The translations under genes and the position numbers were made by a program. Positions 1 through 9,816 of a stretch of DNA of 64,000 nt are shown here, in pieces (the first letter of the stretch is position 1; the number at the start of each line of letters is the position of its first letter). Origin of the DNA: Cercospora beticola. Its lineage: Eukaryota > Ascomycota > Dothideomycetes > Mycosphaerellales > Mycosphaerellaceae. The stretch is from positions 1,550,001 through 1,614,000 of the forward strand of contig NC_088935.1 in the NCBI RefSeq assembly GCF_033473495.1, read 5' to 3'. The notes beneath the pieces were generated by a model that was not told the origin of the DNA, ran no database searches, and was given only the letters and a program-made list of their open reading frames with translations.

Positions 1-1
1 C

Positions 2-520
2 AACTCACACTTGCTCACAAGCTTCCTGCACCAATTACCGAAGGAGGCACCGAAGAAGACCGCCTTGGACTTCCCAGCGTCTCTCGCTGAGCTGTCCCGG
101 GATCCAGAGATTTCCGATACTCCTCTGGCACCAAACCTCGACAGCCTGGACTTATCCATCGACCCATTCCTGGAGAAGACTTGCGATCTGATTTTGGATA
201 GCATAGAGCAGCACCAGACCGAGAACAACAACGCACAGTACTACCAGCGATCACTTGCGCGAGAACAGGCCAAGATCACAACATGGCAGCAGAAGCGCAA
301 GCAGGAGAACGCGCTCCGCGTCCAGCAGAAGCAGCCACCTCTTCCAGAAGATGAATGGCAAAAGCTTTTCAAGCTGCCTCAGGAGCCATCTCGCCTCGAG
401 TCGCTGCTGGTCGGCAGACAGGTCGAGCAGTACGCCAGACAAGTGGATGGATTCTCCGCCGTTGTCACTGGAAAGATGTTCGGTGTCAAGGGTAACCTTT
501 TGCCTGGCGAGACTGTTTGA
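2..520 (+). CDS. EIF3H: Translation initiation factor eIF3 subunit h, C-terminal part (5' end outside the window)
   Basis: The open frame runs from the window edge to a TGA at 518-520 with no start codon of its own, so this is the last ~172 residues of a longer gene. The sequence matches the C-terminal half of eIF3h: a leucine-rich segment, an acidic segment, a Gln/Lys-rich coiled-coil-like stretch, then the conserved motif [20 protein letters not shown] followed by [14 protein letters not shown]. eIF3h is an MPN-domain scaffold subunit of eIF3, which brings mRNA and initiator tRNA to the 40S ribosome in the cytoplasm. The MPN domain itself lies upstream of this window. The gene converges on the methyltransferase-like gene across about 580 bp. 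Confidence 0.9.
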   Translation, partial: NSHLLTSFLHQLPKEAPKKTALDFPASLAELSRDPEISDTPLAPNLDSLDLSIDPFLEKTCDLILDSIEQHQTENNNAQYYQRSLAREQAKITTWQQKRKQENALRVQQKQPPLPEDEWQKLFKLPQEPSRLESLLVGRQVEQYARQVDGFSAVVTGKMFGVKGNLLPGETV

Positions 521-1103
521 GGTGATGGAATTGATGTTGAACATGGGTCGGGTCTGCATAGCGCGGCGTTCGGAGCTGGATGGAATGAGTAATGCCATAA
601 AGGGCATAGAGTTCGGAAGCACTCTCAAAAGTTGGAGTGCCATCGATGGATGCCCAAAGACGACGCGATGCGCCCTGTGAGGTTGACGTTGAGCTGAGAA
701 GCTGTCGACCTTGTGGGTAGACACGAAGTTAGACGCCAGTTTGGCTGTGATGCTCTACGAACATAGATGAAATCCTTCTGCTGTGCTTCCAGCACTTGCT
801 ACAGATCCATCCACCGATTCAGCCCGCGCCTCCCACCCAGAGATATAAGGTTGCATGCGCGCCAGCATGCTCAAATGACAGCACGGCTTGCGGTTGTTCC
901 AATAACACCACATTCGCATTCACAGCTGTGTCAGTGCAGGCAACGCGTGACACCCCAGAGAGAGCATGCGTGCATATCTGCCGCTGGTCAAACATCAAAG
1001 ATAGTTACGGTCATTATTATAAAAAGCTTTATACACCTCTCCTCTCCATCTCATTCTCCAGAAACGTCCTCCTGACTCATAAAAGCATATTCACATTCTT
1101 CAT
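521..1103. other. Intergenic region between two converging genes
   Basis: This should hold the 3' ends of eIF3h and of the methyltransferase-like gene. The short open frames here have no recognisable motif. The right half unexpectedly looks like a promoter: a TATAAAAAG stretch at 1018-1026, then a CT-rich run and a TGACTCA at 1073-1079, all on the + strand and pointing into the antisense side of the next gene. Confidence 0.5.
1018..1026 (+). promoter_or_regulatory. TATA-like element with downstream CT-rich tract
   Basis: TATAAAAAG is followed by a pyrimidine-rich stretch (about 1035-1060). That is the usual layout of a filamentous-fungal core promoter, but no + strand gene starts downstream. 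It could drive an antisense RNA over the methyltransferase-like gene, or be chance. Confidence 0.25.
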
Positions 1104-3791
1104 TTAGAACTCCTCCTTCCTCGCCCAACCAACAAGAGATCTCCATCCCGCATTCCCCTTACCACCCTCCTCCAAAGCCTTAGCGACATCACCCATAACA
1201 CGCTTCTCGCTACGTCCCATCTCGACATTGAGCTTGAGCATCCATTGCTCCCACATCCTCGCGCCAACGAGACCAGTCATGGCGCGGACATCGGTCGTGC
1301 TACCCGTGAGCGGGGGCTCGAATTGCATGACAGTGCCATCAGTGTTGATGGATCGCTCAACGATGGAGGTGGTACTGGACATGGTAGCCCTCTTACCCGC
1401 ATCATTCCATCGAGGAACAACATCGGCGACAGGAAGCACCATCCAAGCACGCTTGATGTCACAGAATCCAGCACGCTTCAGACGTGGAAGGAAGCTCTTG
1501 CCAGCGGCAGGGTCGTAGCCACGGGTCTTGAGGTTGAAGGCGAATTCGACGCCGAGGGCCTGGCTGACGGCATCGGTGTGGACCATTTCAGCATCGAGAA
1601 GGTCAAACTCGAGGTAGCCGCCTGGCTTCAAGCAGCGGAGGCATTCGCGGAGGGTCAAGTCCCACTCATCCGCAGCGAAACCCTTTGGCCAGGTGGTCTT
1701 GAGGTGGGTGTAAAGGTTGCGAGCAGAGATGACATCGAAGTGTCCATCAGCGAAGGGCAGTTCCCAGAGCCTTGGAGAAGTGACGACGTGGTGGTTGATT
1801 GGTCCTTCGAGAGACAAGACGTGGGCTTCGATATCAGATGCAACAGTCGTGAAAACCTCGGCATTTGGGTGCTCTTGAGCAACAGACCAGGCCCAGCTGC
1901 AGTTGACTTGACCGGCAAGATCGAGGATTCGGACGTCCTTGCGGCTCTTGAAGCTTGACACGATTGGGCTGGTGAGGAGCTTGCCTCCATTGACCTCACG
2001 CTGAGCAGCAAGATGCCAGTTGGAAGACTGGATCTGCTCAAGTGCCTGGCGTTCTCGGTCGGCGGTCGCAATGAGCTCGGTTCTCTTGTCCTCTGGCGCT
2101 ACAGGAAGTAGGTTGGAGACTGGTCGCGCAGGTGCTGGTCTCTCGGCAGCGACAATTTCGAATTTGCCCTGCAATTGCTCAGCATGGTTCTTTGGCAAGC
2201 TGACACGTCGGACTTGCTCTGCCTCTACGCGGGCTTGACGGTGTTGGAACACATCGCGGGCACGCTGCGAACGCTTGTTGTGGCGCCATGCCTCCCAGAA
2301 TGTACCATCGTGGATGGGAGAGACACGACGGTCCTCGGTAACTGTCAAACCGCTCTTCGGCGATACTGCCTTGGTCTCAGCGAAGCGGACAGACTTCTTG
2401 CTTGGCGACTCAAAATCAGCGACCGGAGAAGGCTGCTCGGGAGTCTTGGGTGAAGCGTCCTCAACGTCGGCGAAGGACTTGGTGACTTCGTCTTCCTCGC
2501 AAATCGCAACCATATATGCATCCTGGGCACAGAGCCACAATTGGGTGCGATCGATATTGGCTGTGGCCGTCTGCTGCAAAGTGTGCTCGTAGGTCTCGTC
2601 GATCTCATCAACTTCGCTAATGACATCTGTTGGCGAGAACATGACCTTGCGTGCGGTGATTGGAGCTTCCGTGGAGGCTGGAGACGCGATTGAAACAACG
2701 TGCTCTTCGGTGTCCTCGGGACGAGCGGACCATGGAACATTGTAGAATGAGGTCGCGGTGCTTGTGGGCAGAGCAGAGCTGCGTGCAGAGCGGAATGGCA
2801 CGCCATAGAACTCTGTCGCGGTGCTCGTGGTTGGCGTTGGCTCTGCACCAGCCCAAGTCTTCCTGGCCATGGTCGAGTCGAGCGATGCGAAGAAGCCTCC
2901 TGGAGATGGCACGGAGAGTGCAGATAGCTCGTCATCTGCGTCTTCCTCGCTGGGCGGGCAGAGGTTCTGGGTGTCGATCCTGAAGCGGCCAGTGATTGGT
3001 GGTGAATCGACGACCTCTCGCATTTCTGCGGTGGCCTCTTGTGAGATCTCAAGGACCACATGATGTTGAGACTCTGCTTCGCGAGTGATGTGCTGAAGGA
3101 GGTTGATCGAGGATGGGTTGAGCTGGACTGGAGGTTCCCAAGTGTTCTCATCCTCGGGAGCTAGGGAGATGTCAGGAGTCGAAGGACAGCTCGAATCTGC
3201 AAGCTCCTCAGAAGTCAGGCTTCCGTCCAGAGAAGGCGCAGAAGATGTGCTTGGCACTCGCAGATTCCTTGACTGGAGTTGGGCAAGGATCGATGGTGAA
3301 AGATTGATGTTGAGGGGCGGTGACAGAGCCGATGCTGACTTCAGCTTCTCGATAGTCGGCCACTGTCCTGGGCTTGGAATGACGATGGATGGAAATCGAC
3401 TCTTCTGATCCTTCTTGCCCACCCTTCGCTTTACTGAGGTCGATAGCTTGATTGGCACTTCTTCCGACTCGCTTTCGGTGATGTCGTAAAGCTCGTCGTA
3501 GCTCTCTGAGCTACGCTTGCTCCAGAGAGAGCTCTGGTCGGACTCAGAATCGGAGCTGCTGAGGTTCGGGCTGCTCTCGACAGTGGTGCATGAGGAGATG
3601 GCTCGGGGAGTTGGGAAATCATCGCTCATCGGCGAGACGATTTGTACGCGTGCCTGGAGCTTCTGTGGGGGCGCTCGGCGGACTGAGACCTGGAATTCAT
3701 CCTCGATTACTGTATTACGCATGCCGTTGACCTTGCGAGCCGGCGCAGGTGGCATGAAAGCAACGGGCTGAAGAAATGTCGTGTTCGTCAT
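1104..3791 (-). CDS. Long disordered protein with a C-terminal SAM-methyltransferase-like domain
   Basis: Single-exon prediction of 895 residues. I chose the ATG at 3789-3791 (MTNTTFLQPVAF); the frame stays open 81 codons further upstream but has a promoter/leader look there. About the first 600 residues are low-complexity, rich in Ser, Pro, Thr and acidic clusters, with no domain I recognise. Residues from about 610 to 860 resemble the class I methyltransferase fold of fungal UMTA/LaeA-like proteins: a beta-strand RILDLAG, later PFADGHFDVISARN, and the late motif CLRCLKPGGYLEFDLLDAEM. Motif I is abnormal: where family members carry a glycine-rich loop, this one reads LDLAGQVNCSWAW. It may bind SAM poorly or not at all. 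The substrate is unknown. It diverges from RPE1. Confidence 0.7.
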   Translation of the reverse strand: MTNTTFLQPVAFMPPAPARKVNGMRNTVIEDEFQVSVRRAPPQKLQARVQIVSPMSDDFPTPRAISSCTTVESSPNLSSSDSESDQSSLWSKRSSESYDELYDITESESEEVPIKLSTSVKRRVGKKDQKSRFPSIVIPSPGQWPTIEKLKSASALSPPLNINLSPSILAQLQSRNLRVPSTSSAPSLDGSLTSEELADSSCPSTPDISLAPEDENTWEPPVQLNPSSINLLQHITREAESQHHVVLEISQEATAEMREVVDSPPITGRFRIDTQNLCPPSEEDADDELSALSVPSPGGFFASLDSTMARKTWAGAEPTPTTSTATEFYGVPFRSARSSALPTSTATSFYNVPWSARPEDTEEHVVSIASPASTEAPITARKVMFSPTDVISEVDEIDETYEHTLQQTATANIDRTQLWLCAQDAYMVAICEEDEVTKSFADVEDASPKTPEQPSPVADFESPSKKSVRFAETKAVSPKSGLTVTEDRRVSPIHDGTFWEAWRHNKRSQRARDVFQHRQARVEAEQVRRVSLPKNHAEQLQGKFEIVAAERPAPARPVSNLLPVAPEDKRTELIATADRERQALEQIQSSNWHLAAQREVNGGKLLTSPIVSSFKSRKDVRILDLAGQVNCSWAWSVAQEHPNAEVFTTVASDIEAHVLSLEGPINHHVVTSPRLWELPFADGHFDVISARNLYTHLKTTWPKGFAADEWDLTLRECLRCLKPGGYLEFDLLDAEMVHTDAVSQALGVEFAFNLKTRGYDPAAGKSFLPRLKRAGFCDIKRAWMVLPVADVVPRWNDAGKRATMSSTTSIVERSINTDGTVMQFEPPLTGSTTDVRAMTGLVGARMWEQWMLKLNVEMGRSEKRVMGDVAKALEEGGKGNAGWRSLVGWARKEEF

Positions 3792-4712
3792 CTTGTGAGA
3801 GTGCTGTGTGATTTTGGAATGATTGTAGGCCGACCTGCGGTGACTGTGTGCTAGTCTTCGATCAACGAAGTGTATACTGGAAGGAACAACAGGAACTAAG
3901 CACAAAAGAGAGTAGTAGCTGACACACACCCCGAACGTAAAACAGGTGCAGTAGAGCAGAGGCAGAGGCCTACGCAGGTCGGGCCCGCGGCGTATGTATA
4001 CAAACCTCAGTGGCAAGCCGCAGTCGACCAGCAAGCGCCAGCGCAGCCAACTCTCTATCCTCCGCAGGGCGGTTAAATGGACCCACGGTCCTGCGATCAG
4101 GACGTGGTCTGGGCTGGCGCTACCACTTGAGCCTCACGCTCGGCCACGAGCCTGGTTGGATCTCAAAAGGATGAGTCTCCACGACTGCCACGGCGGGAGG
4201 GAAGGTCTGTGGCACAGCCGTCTGCAGTTGCGGCGTGCGACATCGAATGAAGTGTCCCAGGACGAAAGCTGACAGGACTTGGGCGCTTCGGCAGCCAATC
4301 GAGCGGCCAAGGCATATTATCCGCATACGCTGGCGGCGCAGCACGAGAGTGAAATTGCGCCATTAGGCAGCGTTCATTAGCAGTCATAAGATGAAGCAGA
4401 CACGCGATGGGCGTGGTTCAGGTGGAAGTGAAGAAGTGGAGGTTAGTGTTGAGGGTTAGGTTGTCGGATGCAATCGCGACGTTCTTCGTCGGCGTTTGCA
4501 AATGACGCACCGCGTTCCCACGCGATCATCTCTGCTCAAAAGCTTGACTGGCACCCGGCGCCTCTACAGTACAATATTTGCTGTTCATCAGTCCGCGCCT
4601 GTCACGACATCGCCTTTGCGGGAGCACAAGCTGTCTGGAAATTGCCCAGACCACGCGCTACCTGCAGACAGCAGCCTCTACACTTCGCTGCCTCTCGTTC
4701 CGCATTCGAAGC
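3792..4712. other. Divergent intergenic region between the methyltransferase-like gene and RPE1
   Basis: This 0.9 kb must carry both promoters. The right end has an open frame continuous with RPE1 (first in-frame ATG at 4578, then 4713). It would add a 45-residue leader, but conserved RPE sequence begins at 4713. I see no clear TATA box. Confidence 0.5.
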
Positions 4713-5579
4713 ATGGCCCCGCCAGCCATTATCGCGCCCTCGATTTTGAGCGCAGACTTTGGCGCTCTGGGCAAGGCATGCTCTGATACGATCGGCCAGG
4801 GCGCAGACTGGCTGCATGTGGACATCATGGACGGGCACTTTGTGCCCAATATGACATTTGGCGCGCCTGTAGTGACCATGATCCGAAAGCATGTGGATAG
4901 GCCGCAAGAGGCACTGGGCAAGGGAACATTTGACTGCCATATGATGATCGCTGAGGTATGCTGGAGAGAGCACTAGGTGATACGGTAGGATGGCTGTCGT
5001 GCTGACCAGCACCACAGCCAAAGAAGTGGGTGAAGTCGTTCAAGGATGCGGGCTGTGATCTCTACTGCTTCCACTACGAGGCCGCCGTATCTTCCACAGC
5101 TGCGGAGTCTCCGGAAGGGCATAGCGACCAGAAGACGAGTCCAAAGGAGCTAATTAGATATATACATGCCCAAGGCATGAGGGCAGGCATTGCCATCAAG
5201 CCCAAAACCCCAGTAGATGTGCTGTACGACATCTTCGACAGCGACGTCAAAGAGGAGGTGCCTGAGGTGAGTGAAGGGTTACATTCGCTCCCTTCGAATA
5301 TCGTCACTGATCATTGTGCAGATGGCCCTCGTGATGACAGTTGAGCCAGGCTTCGGAGGCCAAAAGTTCATGCCAGACATGATGCCCAAGGTGGAAGCTC
5401 TGCGGGCACGATATCCAGATCTCAACATCGAGGTGGATGGTGGATTGAGCGAGAAGACGATTGACACGGCGGCTGATGCAGGCGCGAACGTGATTGTGGC
5501 TGGAAGTGCAGTGTTTGGCGCTCAAGACCCAGGGCATGTCATCGACGCTCTCAGAGCGGCAGTGGACAAGCGCCGATGA
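4713..5579 (+). CDS. RPE1: Ribulose-phosphate 3-epimerase
   Basis: Three exons, 4713-4955, 5018-5266 and 5322-5579, join in frame to 249 residues, close to the family length. The enzyme interconverts ribulose-5-phosphate and xylulose-5-phosphate in the non-oxidative pentose phosphate pathway in the cytosol. It is a (beta/alpha)8 barrel. Hallmarks are [10 protein letters not shown] near the N-terminus, the metal-binding segment [25 protein letters not shown] across the first junction, [14 protein letters not shown], and the phosphate-binding region [11 protein letters not shown] followed by [13 protein letters not shown]. Both introns are phase 0 with GT-AG ends (62 and 55 nt). An upstream in-frame ATG at 4578 could give a longer N-terminus, but homologues start at [10 protein letters not shown]. 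Transketolase, which uses its product, is at the other end of the window. Confidence 0.96.
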
Positions 5580-6172
5580 CTACCTGCTGGGAGCAGACTG
5601 TAGTATACGATGCGGTAGCCTTGATACTGTAGTTCTCCCGCAGTTCAGAGCTGTCGCGGGAGATTAGCTGCTCGTTCACAGCTCCGAACACCTTCTAGAG
5701 TCCTGGGCGCGGCGTGGAGAAACCCTGGTCGGTGGAGCAAGTTCGGTCGATGGACATTGCTCAGATATGCCGGACTTCGGAAGCAGCACAGGTCAGACGT
5801 GGCCTGGATGCTGTTGTCTGCTGCCGTCTTTGTTCTGCAACGTGGCAGCGGACAGGTTGCTCCCAGTGTGTTTATTGTGCACCATTTTCGACCTCGACGG
5901 AGGGCCGAGATGAGCTTGGCGACGTAGGCTGTCGCGACCCCAGAAACCTTGATGTTGCTATAGATATACCTCCTACGTGACCCGCGGCGTGAGACACGAG
6001 GGACGGTAGTCCAGAGGCTCTTTCGGTGAATTGCACCACCAACATCACCACACGCTGCTCATTCCGTGCTGAGCTCGGCTGCTGGACTAAAAGGCCACGC
6101 CCCTAGCTGCTTGTTCATGTTCAGACACACACATGTCGCGCGTCAACTGAACCTCCATTGAACTCTCTTGCC
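5580..6172. other. Intergenic region, promoter of the dipeptidyl aminopeptidase gene
   Basis: No gene is supported here. A TATAGATATA stretch lies at 5959-5968, about 205 bp before the next ATG, and is the best core-promoter candidate. Confidence 0.4.
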
Positions 6173-8890
6173 ATGGCGCCTTCCAAGTATGAGGTCGCCA
6201 GCGAGGAAATGCAGCCGCTGAACCGCTCGCGAGACACGCCGAGCCCCTACGAAGACGATGAAGGACGGCCATCGGGCTCTTCGGCCAGCACCACATCGTT
6301 TGTTCTCGAGAACATGAACGACAAAGCCAAAGAAGCCTTGTGTGCCGATGGGCCGCATACCAAGGAGGAAGACGATGGAGGTGACGAGGAGGATCTTGCC
6401 TGGCAAACTAAAGTCAAGCCGGTCGATCGGAAAGCGCGACGCATACTATACGTGCTGGTTGCCATAGGTGCCGTAGGCTGGATCGCAGCGCTGTTCCTGT
6501 TCTTGGGTCAGAACAGGCAATTGACACACGCCGAACGACCGCACGATCCACACGCTACAAGCACGACAGGGAATGGTAAAAAGGTCACATTGGAGCAAGT
6601 ACTGTCAGGCTCGTGGTTCCCGCAACAACACTCAATACGATGGGTTCCGGGCCCTGCTGGCGAGGATGGCTTGCTACTGGAGCGAGGCGGCGCCGATGGA
6701 CGTCAATACCTGGTTGTCGAAGATGTGCGGTACAGGGGACAAGACGTATCGGTGCAAAAACAGAATGCCAAAACCCTGATGCAAAGGGGTGTCTTCCAAG
6801 TGGGAGGCGAAACAGTCATGGTTCACGAGGCCTGGCCGAACCGCGACCACAAGAAAGTTCTCGTCCAGAGCGACTACCAGAGCAATTGGAGACACAGCAA
6901 CACTGGGAGGTACTGGATATTCGATGTTGAAAAACAACAGGGACAACCGCTCGACCCCGCCAATACCACTGGACGCGTACAGCTGGCGTCGTGGAGCCCG
7001 ACTGGCGATGCTGTTGTGTTCACACGAGAGAACAACATGTTCATCCGGCATCTCGATTCGGACATTGTAAACCAGATCACGACCGATGGCGGCAAAGATT
7101 TGTTCTACGGTATTCCGGATTGGGTGTACGAAGAAGAAGTACTCGCAGATGGCGGCGCGACCTGGTGGAGTGGCGACGGCAAATACGTCGCCTTTTTCAA
7201 GACCGAGGAAAGCAAAGTTCCTACATTCCCCGTACAGTACTTCTTCAGCCGGCCAAGTGGTAAACAGCCCTCGCCTGGTGAGGAGAACTATCCGGAAGTG
7301 CGCAATATCAAATATCCCAAGGCCGGCGCCCCCATGTCTGTAATTGAGCTATTGTTTTACGATGTCGCCAAGGGACAAGTCTTCAATGTACCCATTCAGG
7401 ATGACTTCCCAGACGACGACCGACTCATTACTGAAGTTATCTGGGCTGGCGAAACTGGAAAGGTGCTCATCCGCGAGACAAACAGGGAGAGCGACAAGCT
7501 CAAGATGATTCTGGTCGATGCGGAATCGCGGACTGGCAAGACTGTGCGCGAGCGGGACGTACAGGGCCTTGATGGTGGCTGGTTTGAGGTCAGTCATACC
7601 ACCAAATATGTACCTGCGGATCCCGCCAATGGACGACCCAATGATGGCTACATCGACACCATCATTGACGACAATTTCGATCATTTGGCGTATTTCACAC
7701 CTCTCGACAACCCGGAGCCAAAGATGCTCACCAAGGGCTCATGGGAGGTTGTCAGCGCCCCTTCTGCTATTGACCTGAAGGCCAACGTTGTTTACTTCAT
7801 TGGCACGAAAGATGGCAGCACTCAGCGGCATGTTTACACCACGAAGCTGCTCGAAGGCCCATCCAGTGTTACCGCTGTAACAAAGACTGGCGAAATTGGC
7901 TACTATGATGCTTCTTTCTCTGCCGAAAGCAAATTCATGTTGCTCACTTGCAAAGGACCTGGCATTCCATGGCAGAAAGTGCAGTCTACCCCAACAAACA
8001 ACGAAATCTCTGTTGATGTCACAATTGAGGAGAACACGCGCCTGAACGAACTGGCCAAGAGAACGGAGCTCCCAATCGAGATATACTCCACTATCAATAT
8101 TGATGGCTTTGACATGAACATCATTGAGCGCCGTCCACCACATTTCGATGAGAAGAAGAAGTACCCAGTGCTCTTCTGGCTCTACAATGGACCGGGATAT
8201 CAACAGGTTGACCGCCAGTTCACTGTCGATTTCCAATCTTTTGTTGCAAGCAGCCTTGGATACATTGTAGTCACTCTCGATGGATTTGGTACTGGTTACT
8301 TGGGCCGAGCGCAAAGGACCAAAATTCGGGACAACATTGGTTATTGGGAGGCATACTCTCAGATCGCCGCCGCGAAAGCGTGGAAAGCCAAGAAATACAT
8401 TGACTCCGACAAAATGGCCATCTGGGGCTGGAGTTATGGTGGCTTCATGACATTGAAATGTCTCGAACTCGATGCTGGCGAGACTTTCAAATACGGCATG
8501 GCTGTTGCTCCTGTCACCGATTGGCGCTTCTACGACTCGGTCTACACAGAGCGATACATGCACACGCCACAGAACAACCCATCTGGCTACGACAACGCCA
8601 CCATTTCGGACATGAGCGGCTTGTCGAGCAATGTCCGTTTCCTTGTCATGCATGGCGTCAGCGACGACAACGTACATTTCCAAAACACCTTGCAACTTTT
8701 GGATAAGCTCGATCTTGCAAACGTGAGGAACTACGATGTACACATTTTCCCGGACAGCGATCACAGCATCTTCTTCCACAATGGCCAGGTCATGGTCTAT
8801 GAGAAGCTACGGGACTGGCTCATCAACGCTTTCAATGGCGAATGGCTGCGCACTGATGACCCCACGCCGCTGAGGATCGGCGCGTCTTGA
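6173..8890 (+). CDS. dapB: Dipeptidyl aminopeptidase IV-type serine peptidase, vacuolar DPAP-B class
   Basis: Single exon, 905 residues, starting at the ATG in CCATGG (6173). It removes N-terminal X-Pro or X-Ala dipeptides from peptides. It is a type II membrane protein: a ~90-residue acidic cytoplasmic tail, one transmembrane anchor at about residues 91-112, then a lumenal beta-propeller and an alpha/beta-hydrolase domain (family S9B). The propeller carries the substrate N-terminus clamp DWVYEEEVL (Glu320-322). The catalytic triad is visible: Ser754 in GWSYGGFM, an Asp in HGVSDDNVHF (831/832) and His864 in FPDSDHSIFF. The membrane anchor fits DPAP-B (yeast Dap2-like, vacuolar) rather than secreted DppIV; a Golgi Ste13-like role is the main alternative. 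Confidence 0.95.
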   Translation: MAPSKYEVASEEMQPLNRSRDTPSPYEDDEGRPSGSSASTTSFVLENMNDKAKEALCADGPHTKEEDDGGDEEDLAWQTKVKPVDRKARRILYVLVAIGAVGWIAALFLFLGQNRQLTHAERPHDPHATSTTGNGKKVTLEQVLSGSWFPQQHSIRWVPGPAGEDGLLLERGGADGRQYLVVEDVRYRGQDVSVQKQNAKTLMQRGVFQVGGETVMVHEAWPNRDHKKVLVQSDYQSNWRHSNTGRYWIFDVEKQQGQPLDPANTTGRVQLASWSPTGDAVVFTRENNMFIRHLDSDIVNQITTDGGKDLFYGIPDWVYEEEVLADGGATWWSGDGKYVAFFKTEESKVPTFPVQYFFSRPSGKQPSPGEENYPEVRNIKYPKAGAPMSVIELLFYDVAKGQVFNVPIQDDFPDDDRLITEVIWAGETGKVLIRETNRESDKLKMILVDAESRTGKTVRERDVQGLDGGWFEVSHTTKYVPADPANGRPNDGYIDTIIDDNFDHLAYFTPLDNPEPKMLTKGSWEVVSAPSAIDLKANVVYFIGTKDGSTQRHVYTTKLLEGPSSVTAVTKTGEIGYYDASFSAESKFMLLTCKGPGIPWQKVQSTPTNNEISVDVTIEENTRLNELAKRTELPIEIYSTINIDGFDMNIIERRPPHFDEKKKYPVLFWLYNGPGYQQVDRQFTVDFQSFVASSLGYIVVTLDGFGTGYLGRAQRTKIRDNIGYWEAYSQIAAAKAWKAKKYIDSDKMAIWGWSYGGFMTLKCLELDAGETFKYGMAVAPVTDWRFYDSVYTERYMHTPQNNPSGYDNATISDMSGLSSNVRFLVMHGVSDDNVHFQNTLQLLDKLDLANVRNYDVHIFPDSDHSIFFHNGQVMVYEKLRDWLINAFNGEWLRTDDPTPLRIGAS

Positions 8891-9816
8891 GGTGGAAGAG
8901 ATATGTGAACCACTCAGAGTCCACACTATACGAAGCCCACCATGCCAACTACCTCCGCCGATGAACCAGCAAGACTGAATCCGTTCATGCCCGCGGATTT
9001 CCCGCCACAAGGTCTTGGAGATTACAATTCCCAAGAAGTCAGATCGTAGCGCTTGCCCTTGGCCATTCATCTGGCTCACCGGAGGCTATGCACGAAAGAA
9101 GCACTTATTTGCTGGCTCTACGCCAGACGATCCAGGAAAGGATCTCGTTACCCGTGCAGTCTTGGAGAATGTGCACTTGCATGAGAGCATGCAATGCTGT
9201 AGCTTATGATCAAGAGACGTTATTCTTATGATTATTAAATGCTCGCAAGAGTATCAAATGTTTTGATATGAAGGGTGTAGAATGAACCGGAAGACCACTG
9301 CGTCGTCATTGTCGAATAGACTCGACATGTATGTACAGGAAATTAATGTCGCAAACAGACATTGAACCATGAATGACTCACTTGCTATTTCTTCCTTCTT
9401 GACTTGCAAGTGACAGAAGGGACGCATGTGAGCATTTGACAACACGTCTTTTTGGCGCAGATACCGCTGTGCGATGTGTTCTATCCTGCGTGTCCCGGAC
9501 TAAACTTCGCCTCGATACCGGTGCCACCACGTCCGTGACCGAATCCCCGTCCTGTGAGCCGCGTGCTCCTTTATGAGATTTTTGCTCTCCTTCCCTCCTG
9601 CAAAGACCCAAGAGTCATCGCGGGAGAAGAACTTCCCGCGCTATGCAGTTCGCACACTTTCCTTCCAAAGCCAGCCAGCGCCTGCCTATCCCGCTAAGTC
9701 CCCAAAAACGACTCATGCGCAATATCAAGTTCTCTGCGGCATTGTGGTTGAACATCTGCCGACTTTCTTGCATGTTCAAGATTCTCCAGATTGAACATTA
9801 CAAACCATTACTTCCT
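8891..9816. other. Intergenic region between converging dapB and EKI1
   Basis: Only short, motif-free open frames. The AT-rich stretch near 9215-9260 may contain 3'-end signals of dapB. A TGACTCA at 9374-9380 has no gene to regulate nearby. Confidence 0.4.

Noticed and set aside
5968..5981. 14-bp word ACCTCCTACGTGAC, also found at 17704-17717
   Set aside because: Several identical 14-mers are expected by chance in 64 kb, and the two sites are not in matching positions relative to genes.
7739..8779. 346-codon minus-strand open frame inside dapB
   Set aside because: It is antisense to the catalytic domain of a clearly functional peptidase and has no domain features; a shadow of codon bias.
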